A DNA stretch of 18,620 nt. Origin: Lentisphaerota bacterium. Lineage in GTDB: Bacteria; Verrucomicrobiota; Kiritimatiellia; RFP12; UBA1067. Of the stretch, positions 8,845-17,296 are shown one piece after another; positions within the stretch are counted from its first letter, which is position 1; each line of letters starts with the position of its first letter. Made by a program: the position numbers and the translations under genes. The stretch covers positions 1 through 18,620 of the forward strand of contig SUVZ01000026.1 of the NCBI GenBank assembly GCA_015061765.1, in the 5' to 3' direction. Below the pieces are notes generated by a model. It did no database searches. It saw only the letters and a list, made by a program, of their open reading frames with translations, and was not told where the DNA came from.

Positions 8845-11800
8845 TTTACCTTGAACTCCTTTCTGACCCGCACTCCCGGAACGAGACCTTCCACCCGTTT
8901 TCCGCCGATTTCAAGAACCCCGCGCTCTCCGGCCGTCGCCTCGAATCCGAACATGCCGCTCGCCGGATCGTACCAGGCGTCGTGAAGATCCATGTCTCGG
9001 CAGTCGGTGATGCGCGGCGTCGAACGGTACTTGGCGAAAACGAATTCGAGAAAACTGCCCGTATCCATTCCCGGCCAGTCCGAACGGAGGAAGCGTTCGA
9101 ATCCGGCATCGGCGGCGACCATCTCCATCTTTTCTATCATTTCAGCTTCGGGGACGTCCCCTCCGAGCGCGAGAATGGCACACATGATATAGTTGAAACC
9201 TTCCTTGCGCGTCGCGGCACGCACGACGGGTATGTAATTGTCGCGGATGGCATGCTTCGCGTACCTGTCGTAAAGCGATATGAGATCCTGAGGAATCCCC
9301 TGCGACATGTCGTAAAGATCGACTTCACAGACCCTGCGGCCCGGACGGCACTGATGCATGGACGGTCCGGTTTCTCCGAATCCGTCGGAATAAGCGAAGT
9401 GTTCGCGATTCTTTACAAAACCCCGCGACAAGAAATACGCGGGAAGGCGAAAACGGGCGAGGGTGGGTACGGCGCGGCGTGCGGCCATATATAGCGCGAC
9501 GGTTTCAAGATCTTTGTCTCCGGCGATTTCTGCAAGACGCGCGAGCGAACACATCGTTCCGTATTCCGTATTGAGCATGTCGATCCCCGAAACGGCCCAG
9601 TCTTCTATGCATCCTGCGCACATTACGAGCCAGTCGTCGAGAGCGAAGGTGTAAGACGGAACGAGCCGCCTCAAAGTCTCCCAGTTCGCTACGACCGCGT
9701 CCCGCTGTCCGTGGCGATCCGCACACATCTGCATCGTAGCCAGAATCATGCGCACCGTTTCGTTGGAATCTCCATACATAGTAGTAGAGCCAAGATTCGG
9801 CGGATCGAACGAAGTTATGATGTTTCTCCACGAATGCATGTAAATCGTGTAGGGATACCCGGTAAAAGGCTCGCGTCTGTATCTGACGGCCATTTTGTAC
9901 GGCGCGACCTCGAGCGGCTCCATTTCCCGAAGTCTCGCGCGCCGGTACATCGACTTGCGGTTTTCGGCATCGTAGGAATACGGATTGGGCAGACAGCGAC
10001 ACATACCGAGGAGCATCGTATGCATATCGAGATTGTACGATGTCGGTTTGTGACGGCCGCGCGGAAACGCCAGAGTGCGTCCGTCGAGCGGAGTGCGCCC
10101 GCCGCACGAATACTTTACCGCATGCCTGAACTGGGTGTCGGCCATCGCCCGGTATTTTTCGAACGCGAGCGTACGCGGCAGCAGCGAAAGATCGGGTCTG
10201 GGAACGGGAAGAGACCAAGTTACAGACTCTCTGCCGGCGACATCTGCGAAATCCCCGAATTTCGTGGCAAAACGCGGTTCCACGCGATCCCGCGTGGAAA
10301 ACATATCGGACATAAGACGGGCGAGCGGCGGCACGCTCGCGTACGCTTCGGGAACAATATTCCAGTCGTTCGGCGTTCTGCGGTAGCGAAACGTATCGAC
10401 GATCTCGAAACGCTTTCCGTCGGAAGAGACGCGGAATTTCTCGTCTAGCGCGTAAGGATAGGAGAACGCGCGCGGACACCAGAAACGGATGCGCCCGAGC
10501 GTCTCAGGAGAAACGCCTTGAACGGCCCAACCTGACGTATCAACGGTTGCGGCGCCGTAGGGCCATAGAGTGACGAAAGTCCCAGCACCGCCTTTGCGTC
10601 TAAACGAAACGGCCGCCGGCGCACCATCTTCGACGATAATTCCAGCGGAATCGGGGCGTTTCGACATAATGACCGCCAGAGGAGCCGTTTTTTCCGTCCC
10701 GTCGAACATGAGAAGCCACGGTTCGCTCCACTGCGAGGGATGCGGAAGTTTTCCTTCGAGCGCATCCACAACCACTACCCCTGAAACGGTCGGCACGGCG
10801 ATCTTCTTCAATGGCCCGGACACATCCATGTCGATATGCTCTTCATATATTTCCCATCTGGTCCCGGGGAATGCCAGCGAACCGTCGAAACGCGCGAAGC
10901 TGCGTCCGTTGACGGCGATTTTTCCGCCGAAACTGAGAGGTGAAACGCTGTCGCCGTCAAAAGTCATTTCCCGTTTCAACGCCGTTCTGTCCGCATGCGA
11001 ACGGAATGAATATTCGCTGTCGCCATGCGAAACCCTGAAGGTATTCCCGAGGCGCTCCACAAGAAGTCCAGAGCCTATCTCCCATCCGAAACGCCCGAAC
11101 GTCCCCGCTCCAATACCCCGAAACCATCCATCTCCTAACGCAAACGCGCTTTCGCTGCAAGGCGCCTCCGGTATCGTTCGCCCGGATATGCGCCCGATGA
11201 CACGGGCGAAAAACGCGTCATACGCTTTTTTACCGGGAAGCAAGGTCTGTCCGATGGCCGTCATCTGGTAGATGACGCGCCCTTTCCCGCAGCGCCCTTC
11301 AAGAAGCGCCGGAGTGCCGTCGTCGAACGAAAGCAGCACGTTTGCATCTTTCGCCGCCGTGCACGAGCGGTATACGCCAAATGTCGCCGTCGAAAGCCCC
11401 TCGGAAAGACCGCTCTTCTCTGCCGCGACGATGCGGCGGCGCGGAGCAAATCCTGCGGGGTCGCGCTTCTCGAGAGAACAAGGCAATATCGCCCGGATCT
11501 CAGGGTCTGCGACAATACTCGCGGCGTAAAGCGGAATGCCTCTTTCTCGTACGGCACGCACGATATTCGTGGCGAGGGAAGGATCCGCACGGGCGCGCGA
11601 ATAGACTATCGCATCGGCATCTTCGAGTCTCTGCGTCCACGCGATGGTTCCGTCGAGATGCTCGAGTAGACGCTCGCGGAAACCTCCGTCCTGCTGGGGA
11701 TCTCGGCGGCCGGAGCGTTCGTGCACGGAATCGACAAGATCCTCGTTGTCGAAAGCAAAAAAGACTTTAAGCGCCCCGGGACGCGCTGTAAAGCGATGCG

Positions 11801-12398
11801 GTGGACGCGACGAAACGACCTTTATGAAATCCTCCGCGACATTGCCGGAAAACGAAACCTCTCCCTCCTTGCAGATGCGGATGTTCTTGAGTTCCACCCA
11901 TCCTCTCTCGCCCGGGTTCCAGTTTTCTACGTCGATCGTAAATCCCATGCGCGTCACCTTCACGCCGGTGTCCCCGAGCGGGAAAAGCTTGTTGAGCGGA
12001 AAACTGAAATTACGCCACTGGTTGCCGCGCCAAATTATCTTCTCTGCACGGTACAGCCTGTTGGATTTTCCGCAGGACACCTCCACAAGAGGCGTGACGC
12101 GAATCAGACGCCCCGTCGCCGATCTGCAGGAAAACACAAACATCTCCTGCGTCCACATGTCGCGGTCGACCCGACGAAGGATGTCCGTCTGCGCAAATTT
12201 AAGATGGGCTTTCCCCCGGCGCCCCCACACGTCGAACCTTCCGGCGGAAAACTCCCTCAACCTGTGGACGCCGCCGATAGTGTTCGTCGTGTTCATCGTC
12301 CACCACTTCCCCTTCACCGCCGGCTCCTCGGCAAACGCTTCGAAAACGGAACATGCCGAAACGGCGGCGATCGACAGAACTGCAATCATTTTCTTCAT
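8841..12398 (-). CDS. Giant secreted protein of unknown family, first tandem paralogue (probable polysaccharide-active enzyme)
   Basis: 1185 residues with a Sec signal (MKKMIAVLSIAAVSACSVFEAFA). The ATG at 12398 has AGGG 9 nt upstream and follows the GH2 stop by 15 nt. Domains by inspection: N-terminal beta-sandwich ~25-180 (ends WVELKNIRI, typical of a galactose-binding-like fold); Rossmann/amidotransferase-like ~208-405; beta-sandwich ~420-760; helical toroid-like ~790-1130; small C-terminal beta unit. Motifs shared with the downstream paralogue include NPYSYDAENR (~805), EPLEVAPYKMAV (~827), YTIYMHS (~850), YGDSNETVRMI (~875), IDMLNTEY (~939), DMSQGIPQDLISLY (~1030), DWPGMDTGSFLE (~1107) and TDCRD (~1131). 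The N-terminal sandwich is the least conserved part, so the two may bind different glycans. A beta-sandwich next to a helical toroid is known from several GH and PL families, but no catalytic signature was recognised. Confidence 0.85.
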   Translation of the reverse strand: MKKMIAVLSIAAVSACSVFEAFAEEPAVKGKWWTMNTTNTIGGVHRLREFSAGRFDVWGRRGKAHLKFAQTDILRRVDRDMWTQEMFVFSCRSATGRLIRVTPLVEVSCGKSNRLYRAEKIIWRGNQWRNFSFPLNKLFPLGDTGVKVTRMGFTIDVENWNPGERGWVELKNIRICKEGEVSFSGNVAEDFIKVVSSRPPHRFTARPGALKVFFAFDNEDLVDSVHERSGRRDPQQDGGFRERLLEHLDGTIAWTQRLEDADAIVYSRARADPSLATNIVRAVRERGIPLYAASIVADPEIRAILPCSLEKRDPAGFAPRRRIVAAEKSGLSEGLSTATFGVYRSCTAAKDANVLLSFDDGTPALLEGRCGKGRVIYQMTAIGQTLLPGKKAYDAFFARVIGRISGRTIPEAPCSESAFALGDGWFRGIGAGTFGRFGWEIGSGLLVERLGNTFRVSHGDSEYSFRSHADRTALKREMTFDGDSVSPLSFGGKIAVNGRSFARFDGSLAFPGTRWEIYEEHIDMDVSGPLKKIAVPTVSGVVVVDALEGKLPHPSQWSEPWLLMFDGTEKTAPLAVIMSKRPDSAGIIVEDGAPAAVSFRRKGGAGTFVTLWPYGAATVDTSGWAVQGVSPETLGRIRFWCPRAFSYPYALDEKFRVSSDGKRFEIVDTFRYRRTPNDWNIVPEAYASVPPLARLMSDMFSTRDRVEPRFATKFGDFADVAGRESVTWSLPVPRPDLSLLPRTLAFEKYRAMADTQFRHAVKYSCGGRTPLDGRTLAFPRGRHKPTSYNLDMHTMLLGMCRCLPNPYSYDAENRKSMYRRARLREMEPLEVAPYKMAVRYRREPFTGYPYTIYMHSWRNIITSFDPPNLGSTTMYGDSNETVRMILATMQMCADRHGQRDAVVANWETLRRLVPSYTFALDDWLVMCAGCIEDWAVSGIDMLNTEYGTMCSLARLAEIAGDKDLETVALYMAARRAVPTLARFRLPAYFLSRGFVKNREHFAYSDGFGETGPSMHQCRPGRRVCEVDLYDMSQGIPQDLISLYDRYAKHAIRDNYIPVVRAATRKEGFNYIMCAILALGGDVPEAEMIEKMEMVAADAGFERFLRSDWPGMDTGSFLEFVFAKYRSTPRITDCRDMDLHDAWYDPASGMFGFEATAGERGVLEIGGKRVEGLVPGVRVRKEFKVK

Positions 12399-12413
12399 GG
12401 ACTTAATCCCTGT

Positions 12414-14708
12414 TTATCTTTGAATTTCGATTTCCGCCGGCGCAAGACCGTCGGAAGAAGCGCAAAGCACGGCCCGCCCAGGTCCCGTTCGGCGTACGAC
12501 GGCAAAACAACGTCCGCAATGGAGAGGATGCGATTTTACGTTTTTGAACGAATCGTATCCCTTGGGATTCGCGTTGGCAAGTGAAACAATCTCACACGGA
12601 CCCGAAACGGAGAACGACACTCTCTTTGACACATGCGGACAATGCACCCCGGCATCATCCGCGACATCGACGCGAATAAAGCGAGTGCGCGCTCCGGGCG
12701 GATTGTACGGATCGTCGACCATCCTCAGGCGCACAGGCCGTCCAGCCGTCTTCAACGACGCCGTGGCGATGATTTTTCCGCCGCGCCGAGCGACCGCTTT
12801 CAACTCGCCGGGAGAGTAAGGCACGTCAAACCATCTCAGACGATATCGCGAACACACGTCGTAATAGCCGTTAGTGCATCCGACGAATCGTTGCGGCGGA
12901 TCAGATTTTCGGCGCACGCCAAGGGAGCGCCCGTCAAGAAAGAGTTCCGCGCTGTCGCCGGAAGTATATACGTAAACAGGCCTGGCATGCGCGGTGCCTT
13001 CGAAATTCCAGTGACAGGGAACTATGTGCACCGTCTCCGATTTCTCATTCCAAAGAGAACGGTAAAGATAAAAGCGGTCTTTGGGAAATCCACAAAGATC
13101 CACCGCGCCGAAATAGGAACTTCTCGCGAGGACGTGCTCGTTCGTGGATATCCCGAAATTCGCGCCGTTAGCGATTGGAGTTGGCTCTCCGAGATAATCT
13201 ATACCTGTCCAGACGAATTCGCCGCCGCAATATCCGTCGCGTTCCATTCTGGCGAATTCATGATCGGGAATGTCGCTCCACGGCGCGGCGCAATGGTCGT
13301 ACGACCCCACGCGAAGCACATCCCTGCTGTATCCCTCTTTGTGGGTGGCGACTGGAAATTCGTAATACCCGTATTCCGAAAGCGCGCTCGCGCTCTCGGT
13401 ATACAGGACGTTCTTGCCGGGATACTTCTTCCTGAAAGGAACGTATTTTTCGGCGTAGTTCCATCCGACGATATCCAAGGGCTCGTACAGTCCTGGGAGG
13501 TTTTCGAGCGTATCGAGATGACAACATCCTATTCCAACGGGACGTGTGGCATCCTCCTCTTTTATCGCGGCGGCGAATCGTTCAAACCGGTCACGCCTCA
13601 TTCCGCATCTGTGCCAAGCGTCTTTGTCGCTCCATCCGGGAAGCTCATTGCCGATCGACCATACGAAAACCGAGGGGTGGTTACGGTCGCGGCGCACGAA
13701 CATGCGCAGATTGGACTCTACATACGGTTCGAGCGGAGAATCCCCGCGACCAGTCGCGCCCGCCGACCAATTATCGAAGCATTCATTCCAGACGAAAAAG
13801 CCCATTTTATCGCAAAGGTCGAGCACATCTGGACAGGGACAGTTGTGTGAAGTTCGTAGCGCGTTCACACCCATGTCCTTCATTATGAGTAGCTGGCGCA
13901 TCATCGCGTCATGATCGTACGCCATCCCAAGAGGCCCAAGGTCGGAATGAAGATTCACTCCTTTGAGTTGCACGCGCCTGCCGTTGAGAAAGAACCCCTT
14001 CTCTGAATCGAATTTAAAAAAGCGTATTCCGTAACGAAACGACTCTCCCTCGGCCTCAAGCGTGTACAAAAAAGGATCTTCAATGCTCCAGAGACGCGGC
14101 GAGCGGACTTGAAAAGAACGCTTTTGCGGCCCGGACGACGACGAGACGTAACTGACGGAGACTTCGGCCGAGAGAGAGTCTGGCGCTACATCGGTGACGA
14201 TGCGCATTGTTCCGGGAAGAACATGATCGCGGGGAGAAACCTTCAGCCGCACGTCACGGTAAATCCCCGCCCCGGGATACCACCGAGACGAATGCCTCTT
14301 CGTGGAACAAGAAACTTCGAGAACATTTCCCTCTGACTTTATCGAGCCCGTCACGTCGAGACAGAAACTCATATAGCCGTAATCGACTCCACCGAAATCC
14401 TTGCCGTTCAGCCGCACGCGCGGCGAAGCCATTACCCCGTCGAACTCAAGATAGGCCCGACCTCCCGAGGAAAGGAGTTTTCTCTGCGCCGCAGAGAGAG
14501 AAAACGTCCTTTTATAACGCCCTTCGCCCTTCCACGGCAGTTTTCCCTGCCACCCCTTTTTCTCGGGCTCGAAAGGGCCTTCTATCGCCCAGTCGTGCGG
14601 CACGCGAACGTCTGCCCACGCATTTGTCCCGCGCGAAAAAGACCATTCTCCGGAAAGCGTCGTAACGATTGGAGCGGCCGCGGCCAGAACCCACGCGAAC
14701 ATCACCAT
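12414..14708 (-). CDS. GH2 beta-galactosidase-like glycoside hydrolase, exported
   Basis: 764 residues. The sugar-binding sandwich (~18-155, with RYKRTF and RWYPGAGIYRDV) is followed by an Ig-like domain (~160-232, ending RYGIRFFKFD), the catalytic barrel (~235-525) and C-terminal Ig-like domains. Key GH2 blocks: KGVNLHSDLGPLG (canonical HHDLGALG; the second His is Ser here), NALRTSHNCP, GFFVWNECFDNW, RNHPSVFVWSIGNE with acid/base E355, and LYTESAS with nucleophile E438, then GGEFVWTGIDYLGEP. All key catalytic residues are present. The likely activity is exo-beta-galactosidase; glucuronidase or another GH2 specificity is possible. The short hydrophobic N-terminus (MVMFAWVLAAAAPIVTT) looks like a Sec signal lacking strong positive charge. 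The start at 14708 overlaps the end of the esterase gene. A second ATG at 14702, forming TGATG with the esterase stop and preceded by GGAG at 7 nt, is an equally good start. Confidence 0.9.
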   Translation of the reverse strand: MVMFAWVLAAAAPIVTTLSGEWSFSRGTNAWADVRVPHDWAIEGPFEPEKKGWQGKLPWKGEGRYKRTFSLSAAQRKLLSSGGRAYLEFDGVMASPRVRLNGKDFGGVDYGYMSFCLDVTGSIKSEGNVLEVSCSTKRHSSRWYPGAGIYRDVRLKVSPRDHVLPGTMRIVTDVAPDSLSAEVSVSYVSSSSGPQKRSFQVRSPRLWSIEDPFLYTLEAEGESFRYGIRFFKFDSEKGFFLNGRRVQLKGVNLHSDLGPLGMAYDHDAMMRQLLIMKDMGVNALRTSHNCPCPDVLDLCDKMGFFVWNECFDNWSAGATGRGDSPLEPYVESNLRMFVRRDRNHPSVFVWSIGNELPGWSDKDAWHRCGMRRDRFERFAAAIKEEDATRPVGIGCCHLDTLENLPGLYEPLDIVGWNYAEKYVPFRKKYPGKNVLYTESASALSEYGYYEFPVATHKEGYSRDVLRVGSYDHCAAPWSDIPDHEFARMERDGYCGGEFVWTGIDYLGEPTPIANGANFGISTNEHVLARSSYFGAVDLCGFPKDRFYLYRSLWNEKSETVHIVPCHWNFEGTAHARPVYVYTSGDSAELFLDGRSLGVRRKSDPPQRFVGCTNGYYDVCSRYRLRWFDVPYSPGELKAVARRGGKIIATASLKTAGRPVRLRMVDDPYNPPGARTRFIRVDVADDAGVHCPHVSKRVSFSVSGPCEIVSLANANPKGYDSFKNVKSHPLHCGRCFAVVRRTGPGRAVLCASSDGLAPAEIEIQR

Positions 14709-16030
14709 TCTCCATCCTTGAAATCATCCGACTGAAAAGAAAACTCTTGTATGCGGGGAAAGGGCGGGCCTCCATGTCGTTGCCCTTGATTCCAGACGAT
14801 TTTCTTCGGACACTTCATGTTGTTGTACAAAACGCACATCCCCGACGGCGGGCAGACGTAATCTCCGAGTCCGCACGTCACGAGCACACGGCATGTCAAC
14901 GGAATGCGGCGCGCGAGATTGACGGGATCGAAATACGCCATAGCCTCGGAATAGTTCGGTCTCCAGCCCCCGATACGGCCGTAGCGCGAACGAGAACCGA
15001 GATCACAGCACCACGGAACCTTCGGCATGGCGAAAGTGACACCGGGAACAAGCGCGGCCGCCCATAGAGCTTGCAATCCGCCTTGACTGCCACCGGTGAC
15101 GCGAAGACGTTTGCCGTCCCATTCCGGCAGAGACTTCACATATTCGACAGATCGCATGACACGGTACGTCATGCCGAGAAAATACGCGGTACGCGTTTTT
15201 TTGTTGGCGGCGGGATCCTGTGCATATTCGCGTCCGCCGGATTTTATCGAGTCGTAAAACTCCGCGTAATATTCCTTTTCCCTGCCTAGTTCCCAGCCGT
15301 GGGCATTGATATGCAGACAGATACGGTTCTTCGGCCCGCCCGTCGGCGGACGATCGACCATATCGCCCGAATAGCCATCGTACCGGCACTCGGCGGGATA
15401 ACGATTCGTCTCCGAAGCGGCTGCGGGAATCGTGAGATATCCGGTCATCGGACGCGCCCCGGCGCACCGTACGGAAACAGCGTATATCTTGACGCCGGAA
15501 TCCTTCGACAAAATCTCGCGGCGGTCGACAATCATGGGCACGGACTTAAGGCGCGCCTTGCGCTCCGCCCAGAATGAATCGAAATCGGCGGGCTCGCCAG
15601 CGCCTTCAATCTTATCGCAGCCGGCACCGGCACCTCCCTCGAACTCGAGATTCCGCCCGCGGCCATCTTTTATTTTCACACCTTTCGCATCGACAAGATA
15701 CACGCCGAAATGGACAAAACCCGGCTTATCGAGAGACGTTGTCCATACACACGGCTCCGAAAGCGGAAGCGCAATTCGTCCGCGCTTCACACAAGCATCG
15801 TTCTTGTCGCCGAGGTCATCTCCACGACGAAACCACCTAAGGGCGCATCCGGCTGGAATCTCGCCATTGACACCATCGAGTCGTATGGTGAATTTCATCT
15901 CTTCGCCTATGCGGTAATAACCGCTCTTGTCGGACACAAACGAAAGTTTTGCATCCCTGAATGCGGACATTTGCGCGAAGAGAACCGTTGCCGTCAACGA
16001 CAGCACAATCGAAAACATTTGCTTTTTCAT
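14702..16030 (-). CDS. CE7-type acetyl (xylan) esterase, secreted
   Basis: 442 residues from the ATG at 16030, chosen over an upstream ATG at 16081 because a Sec signal (MKKQMFSIVLSLTATVLFAQ) starts there. Residues ~22-140 form an added beta-sandwich not found in the usual ~320-residue CE7 enzymes; the alpha/beta-hydrolase follows (FDSFWAERKARL at ~150 is the family's usual entry). Catalytic triad: S315 in VTGGSQGG, D390 in GLGDYVCPP and H419 in GQRHGG; RYDGYSGD and HINAHG are consistent with the oxyanion region. CE7 enzymes remove O-acetyl groups from xylo-oligosaccharides and other small acetylated sugars; the true substrate here may be another acetylated glycan. It is the first gene of the operon with GH2 and the two giant paralogues, and lies 64 nt after the regulator stop. 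The -10 box is only 7 nt from the ATG and no Shine-Dalgarno is visible, so the mRNA may be leaderless. Confidence 0.9.
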   Translation of the reverse strand: MKKQMFSIVLSLTATVLFAQMSAFRDAKLSFVSDKSGYYRIGEEMKFTIRLDGVNGEIPAGCALRWFRRGDDLGDKNDACVKRGRIALPLSEPCVWTTSLDKPGFVHFGVYLVDAKGVKIKDGRGRNLEFEGGAGAGCDKIEGAGEPADFDSFWAERKARLKSVPMIVDRREILSKDSGVKIYAVSVRCAGARPMTGYLTIPAAASETNRYPAECRYDGYSGDMVDRPPTGGPKNRICLHINAHGWELGREKEYYAEFYDSIKSGGREYAQDPAANKKTRTAYFLGMTYRVMRSVEYVKSLPEWDGKRLRVTGGSQGGLQALWAAALVPGVTFAMPKVPWCCDLGSRSRYGRIGGWRPNYSEAMAYFDPVNLARRIPLTCRVLVTCGLGDYVCPPSGMCVLYNNMKCPKKIVWNQGQRHGGPPFPRIQEFSFQSDDFKDGEW

Positions 16031-16037
16031 GGTTTCG

Positions 16038-16043
16038 ATTATA
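16038..16043 (-). promoter_or_regulatory. -10 box of the esterase-GH2-paralogue operon
   Basis: The minus strand reads a perfect TATAAT. Seven bases (CGAAACC) separate it from the ATG at 16030, so the usual start point falls on or next to the start codon. At the correct spacing the -35 region is weak (ACCTTT-like), which would fit a promoter that needs an activator bound at the element just upstream. Confidence 0.65.
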
Positions 16044-16069
16044 TCACAACGCCGAATCAGAAAGGTGTT

Positions 16070-16085
16070 TTGACATGTCAACTTT
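16070..16085 (-). promoter_or_regulatory. Operator-like element 2 (AAAGTTGACATGTCAA)
   Basis: It contains a perfect 12-bp palindrome TTGACATGTCAA (16070-16081) and lies 9 nt downstream of the regulator stop codon. The 16-base element recurs at 5287-5302 with one difference, in the same orientation and with the same 26-nt spacing to the -10 box. Its centre is near -44 relative to the predicted transcription start, a position used by class II activators but also compatible with repression. It is the likely site for the adjacent GntR/LacI-type regulator. Confidence 0.7.
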
Positions 16086-16094
16086 ATGGCAGAG

Positions 16095-17171
16095 TCACCT
16101 GCGCAAAGTTGAGCCGCGAACTACAAGCGGCGCCGACACCTGTATGCGCCGGGACGGAATGTCTGGATCGAGAATGCGCTCTTTCAGCGCCCTATAGGCG
16201 AAAAGAGCTATATCTTCGCACGGCTGATGAATCGTTGTGAGAGGGGGAATCGTGCTAACGGCACAACGCACGTCGTCGAATCCTGCGAGCATTACGTCTT
16301 CGGGTACGGAAAGCGAAAATCCGGCAAGGGTGTTCCTGAAAACCGCCGCCACATAATCGGATTCGCACACCACGGCATCAGGACGCCTTTTCTTCATGAA
16401 TATCGGCCCAAGCGTACGCACGTCATCTGGTTCGGCGACAATGGCAACCTCTTCAGCGCAGCAACCTCCTATCGCGCTCACGACGCCGTCAAGGCGGTCT
16501 CGTATCACTGGAGCGCAATTGGGACGCATCAAAAACCGCACGCGTTTGGCACCGCGCGATTTCAAGTGGGCGCCGATCATCCTGCCCGCCAAGAAATTGT
16601 CTATCGCCACAAAATCGAAACGTATCGTATTGTCGCACAATTCGACTTCACGGTCGATAAGAACGACAGGAATCTTCGCTTCGGCGAAAAGCGCCATAAT
16701 CTCGCGCGTTATGCGATTCGGCGTCTTGAGAAACGCAAGAGGCTGCAAAAAGACCCCCACGACACCCTGCTCAACGAACGAACGTGCCACCCTCGCCGCT
16801 TCAATCGCACGCTTCGACGGCGTGTCGGACGAAACATCGCCGAGGACGAGCGAATACCCATCCTTGCGCGCACAATGCACGAGTGCCTGACATATCTCTG
16901 GAAAGACCTCGCCGAACGCAAGACTAGGCATGATTAACCCAAGACGACCCGATTCAAGTCTTGCGATTCTCGAGGCGAATATACCGGCTCCGCGCTTGCG
17001 GTAAACGAGCCCATGCTTGACCAATTCGTCCATCGCTCGCACGGCGGTGATTCTTGAAACCTTGTATTTTCGTACCAACGCCTCCTCCGATGGAAGCGGC
17101 ACGCCTGCAGGATAGGCTCCTGCACGCAACTGCTGCCGGAGGTACTCGAAGATTTTCCTGTATTTGACCAT
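16095..17171 (-). CDS. Transcriptional regulator, GntR-type DNA-binding domain with LacI-type sugar-sensing domain
   Basis: 358 residues. Residues 1-68 are a GntR winged helix (KIFEYLRQQLRAGAYPAG, LPSEEALVRKYKVSRITAVR, ELVKHGLVYRKRGAGIFAS). Residues ~76-356 are a periplasmic-binding-protein-like sensor as in LacI/GalR (LGLIMPSLAFGEVFPEI, GVVGVFLQP, IPVVLIDREV, VAIDNFLAGRMIGAHL, PDAVVCESDYVAA, VPEDVMLAGFDD, TIHQP). This is the architecture of Bacillus AraR. It is cytoplasmic, with a mono- or oligosaccharide as probable effector. It is the first gene of the carbohydrate locus, and a palindromic element directly follows its stop. A matching element precedes the beta-helix/GH101 unit, so it likely controls both. 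I see no good Shine-Dalgarno or promoter just before 17171; transcription may arrive from the promoter at 17843-17872. Confidence 0.9.
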   Translation of the reverse strand: MVKYRKIFEYLRQQLRAGAYPAGVPLPSEEALVRKYKVSRITAVRAMDELVKHGLVYRKRGAGIFASRIARLESGRLGLIMPSLAFGEVFPEICQALVHCARKDGYSLVLGDVSSDTPSKRAIEAARVARSFVEQGVVGVFLQPLAFLKTPNRITREIMALFAEAKIPVVLIDREVELCDNTIRFDFVAIDNFLAGRMIGAHLKSRGAKRVRFLMRPNCAPVIRDRLDGVVSAIGGCCAEEVAIVAEPDDVRTLGPIFMKKRRPDAVVCESDYVAAVFRNTLAGFSLSVPEDVMLAGFDDVRCAVSTIPPLTTIHQPCEDIALFAYRALKERILDPDIPSRRIQVSAPLVVRGSTLRR

Positions 17172-17202
17172 AAACCGGACGATTTGCAGAGCACAGGGAT
17201 CT

Positions 17203-17250
17203 TCAGAGAGCCGCGGTACCGAAACTTTTGATGAATTCGCTTCTTGTCAT
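17203..17250 (-). pseudogene. Remnant: first 15 codons of a Tat-signal gene
   Basis: A start codon at 17250, with AAAGGAA 7 nt upstream, opens MTRSEFIKSFGTAAL and then stops. The peptide is the beginning of a twin-arginine signal (compare the usual T-R-R-E-F-I), with R-S where R-R is expected. It follows the oxidoreductase remnant by 46 nt, as a next gene in an operon would. After the stop the sequence no longer resembles a signal peptide and the regulator gene begins 31 nt later. It is probably the cut-off 5' end of a gene lost when the carbohydrate locus came to lie here. A random short reading frame is possible, but the ribosome-binding site and signal pattern argue against it. Confidence 0.55.
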
Positions 17251-17296
17251 GCTGATATTCCTTTCGTCGCTTGTGGAAAATGCGTCCGCCGGAGCC

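Noticed and set aside
11721..13850. Long plus-strand frames (287 and 405 codons) opposite the first giant paralogue and GH2 genes
   Set aside because: They are shadows of the GH2 and paralogue genes, whose protein motifs are unambiguous on the minus strand.
14883..14895. A CATGTCAAC half-site in the esterase gene
   Set aside because: It is a single half-site inside coding DNA with no symmetric partner.
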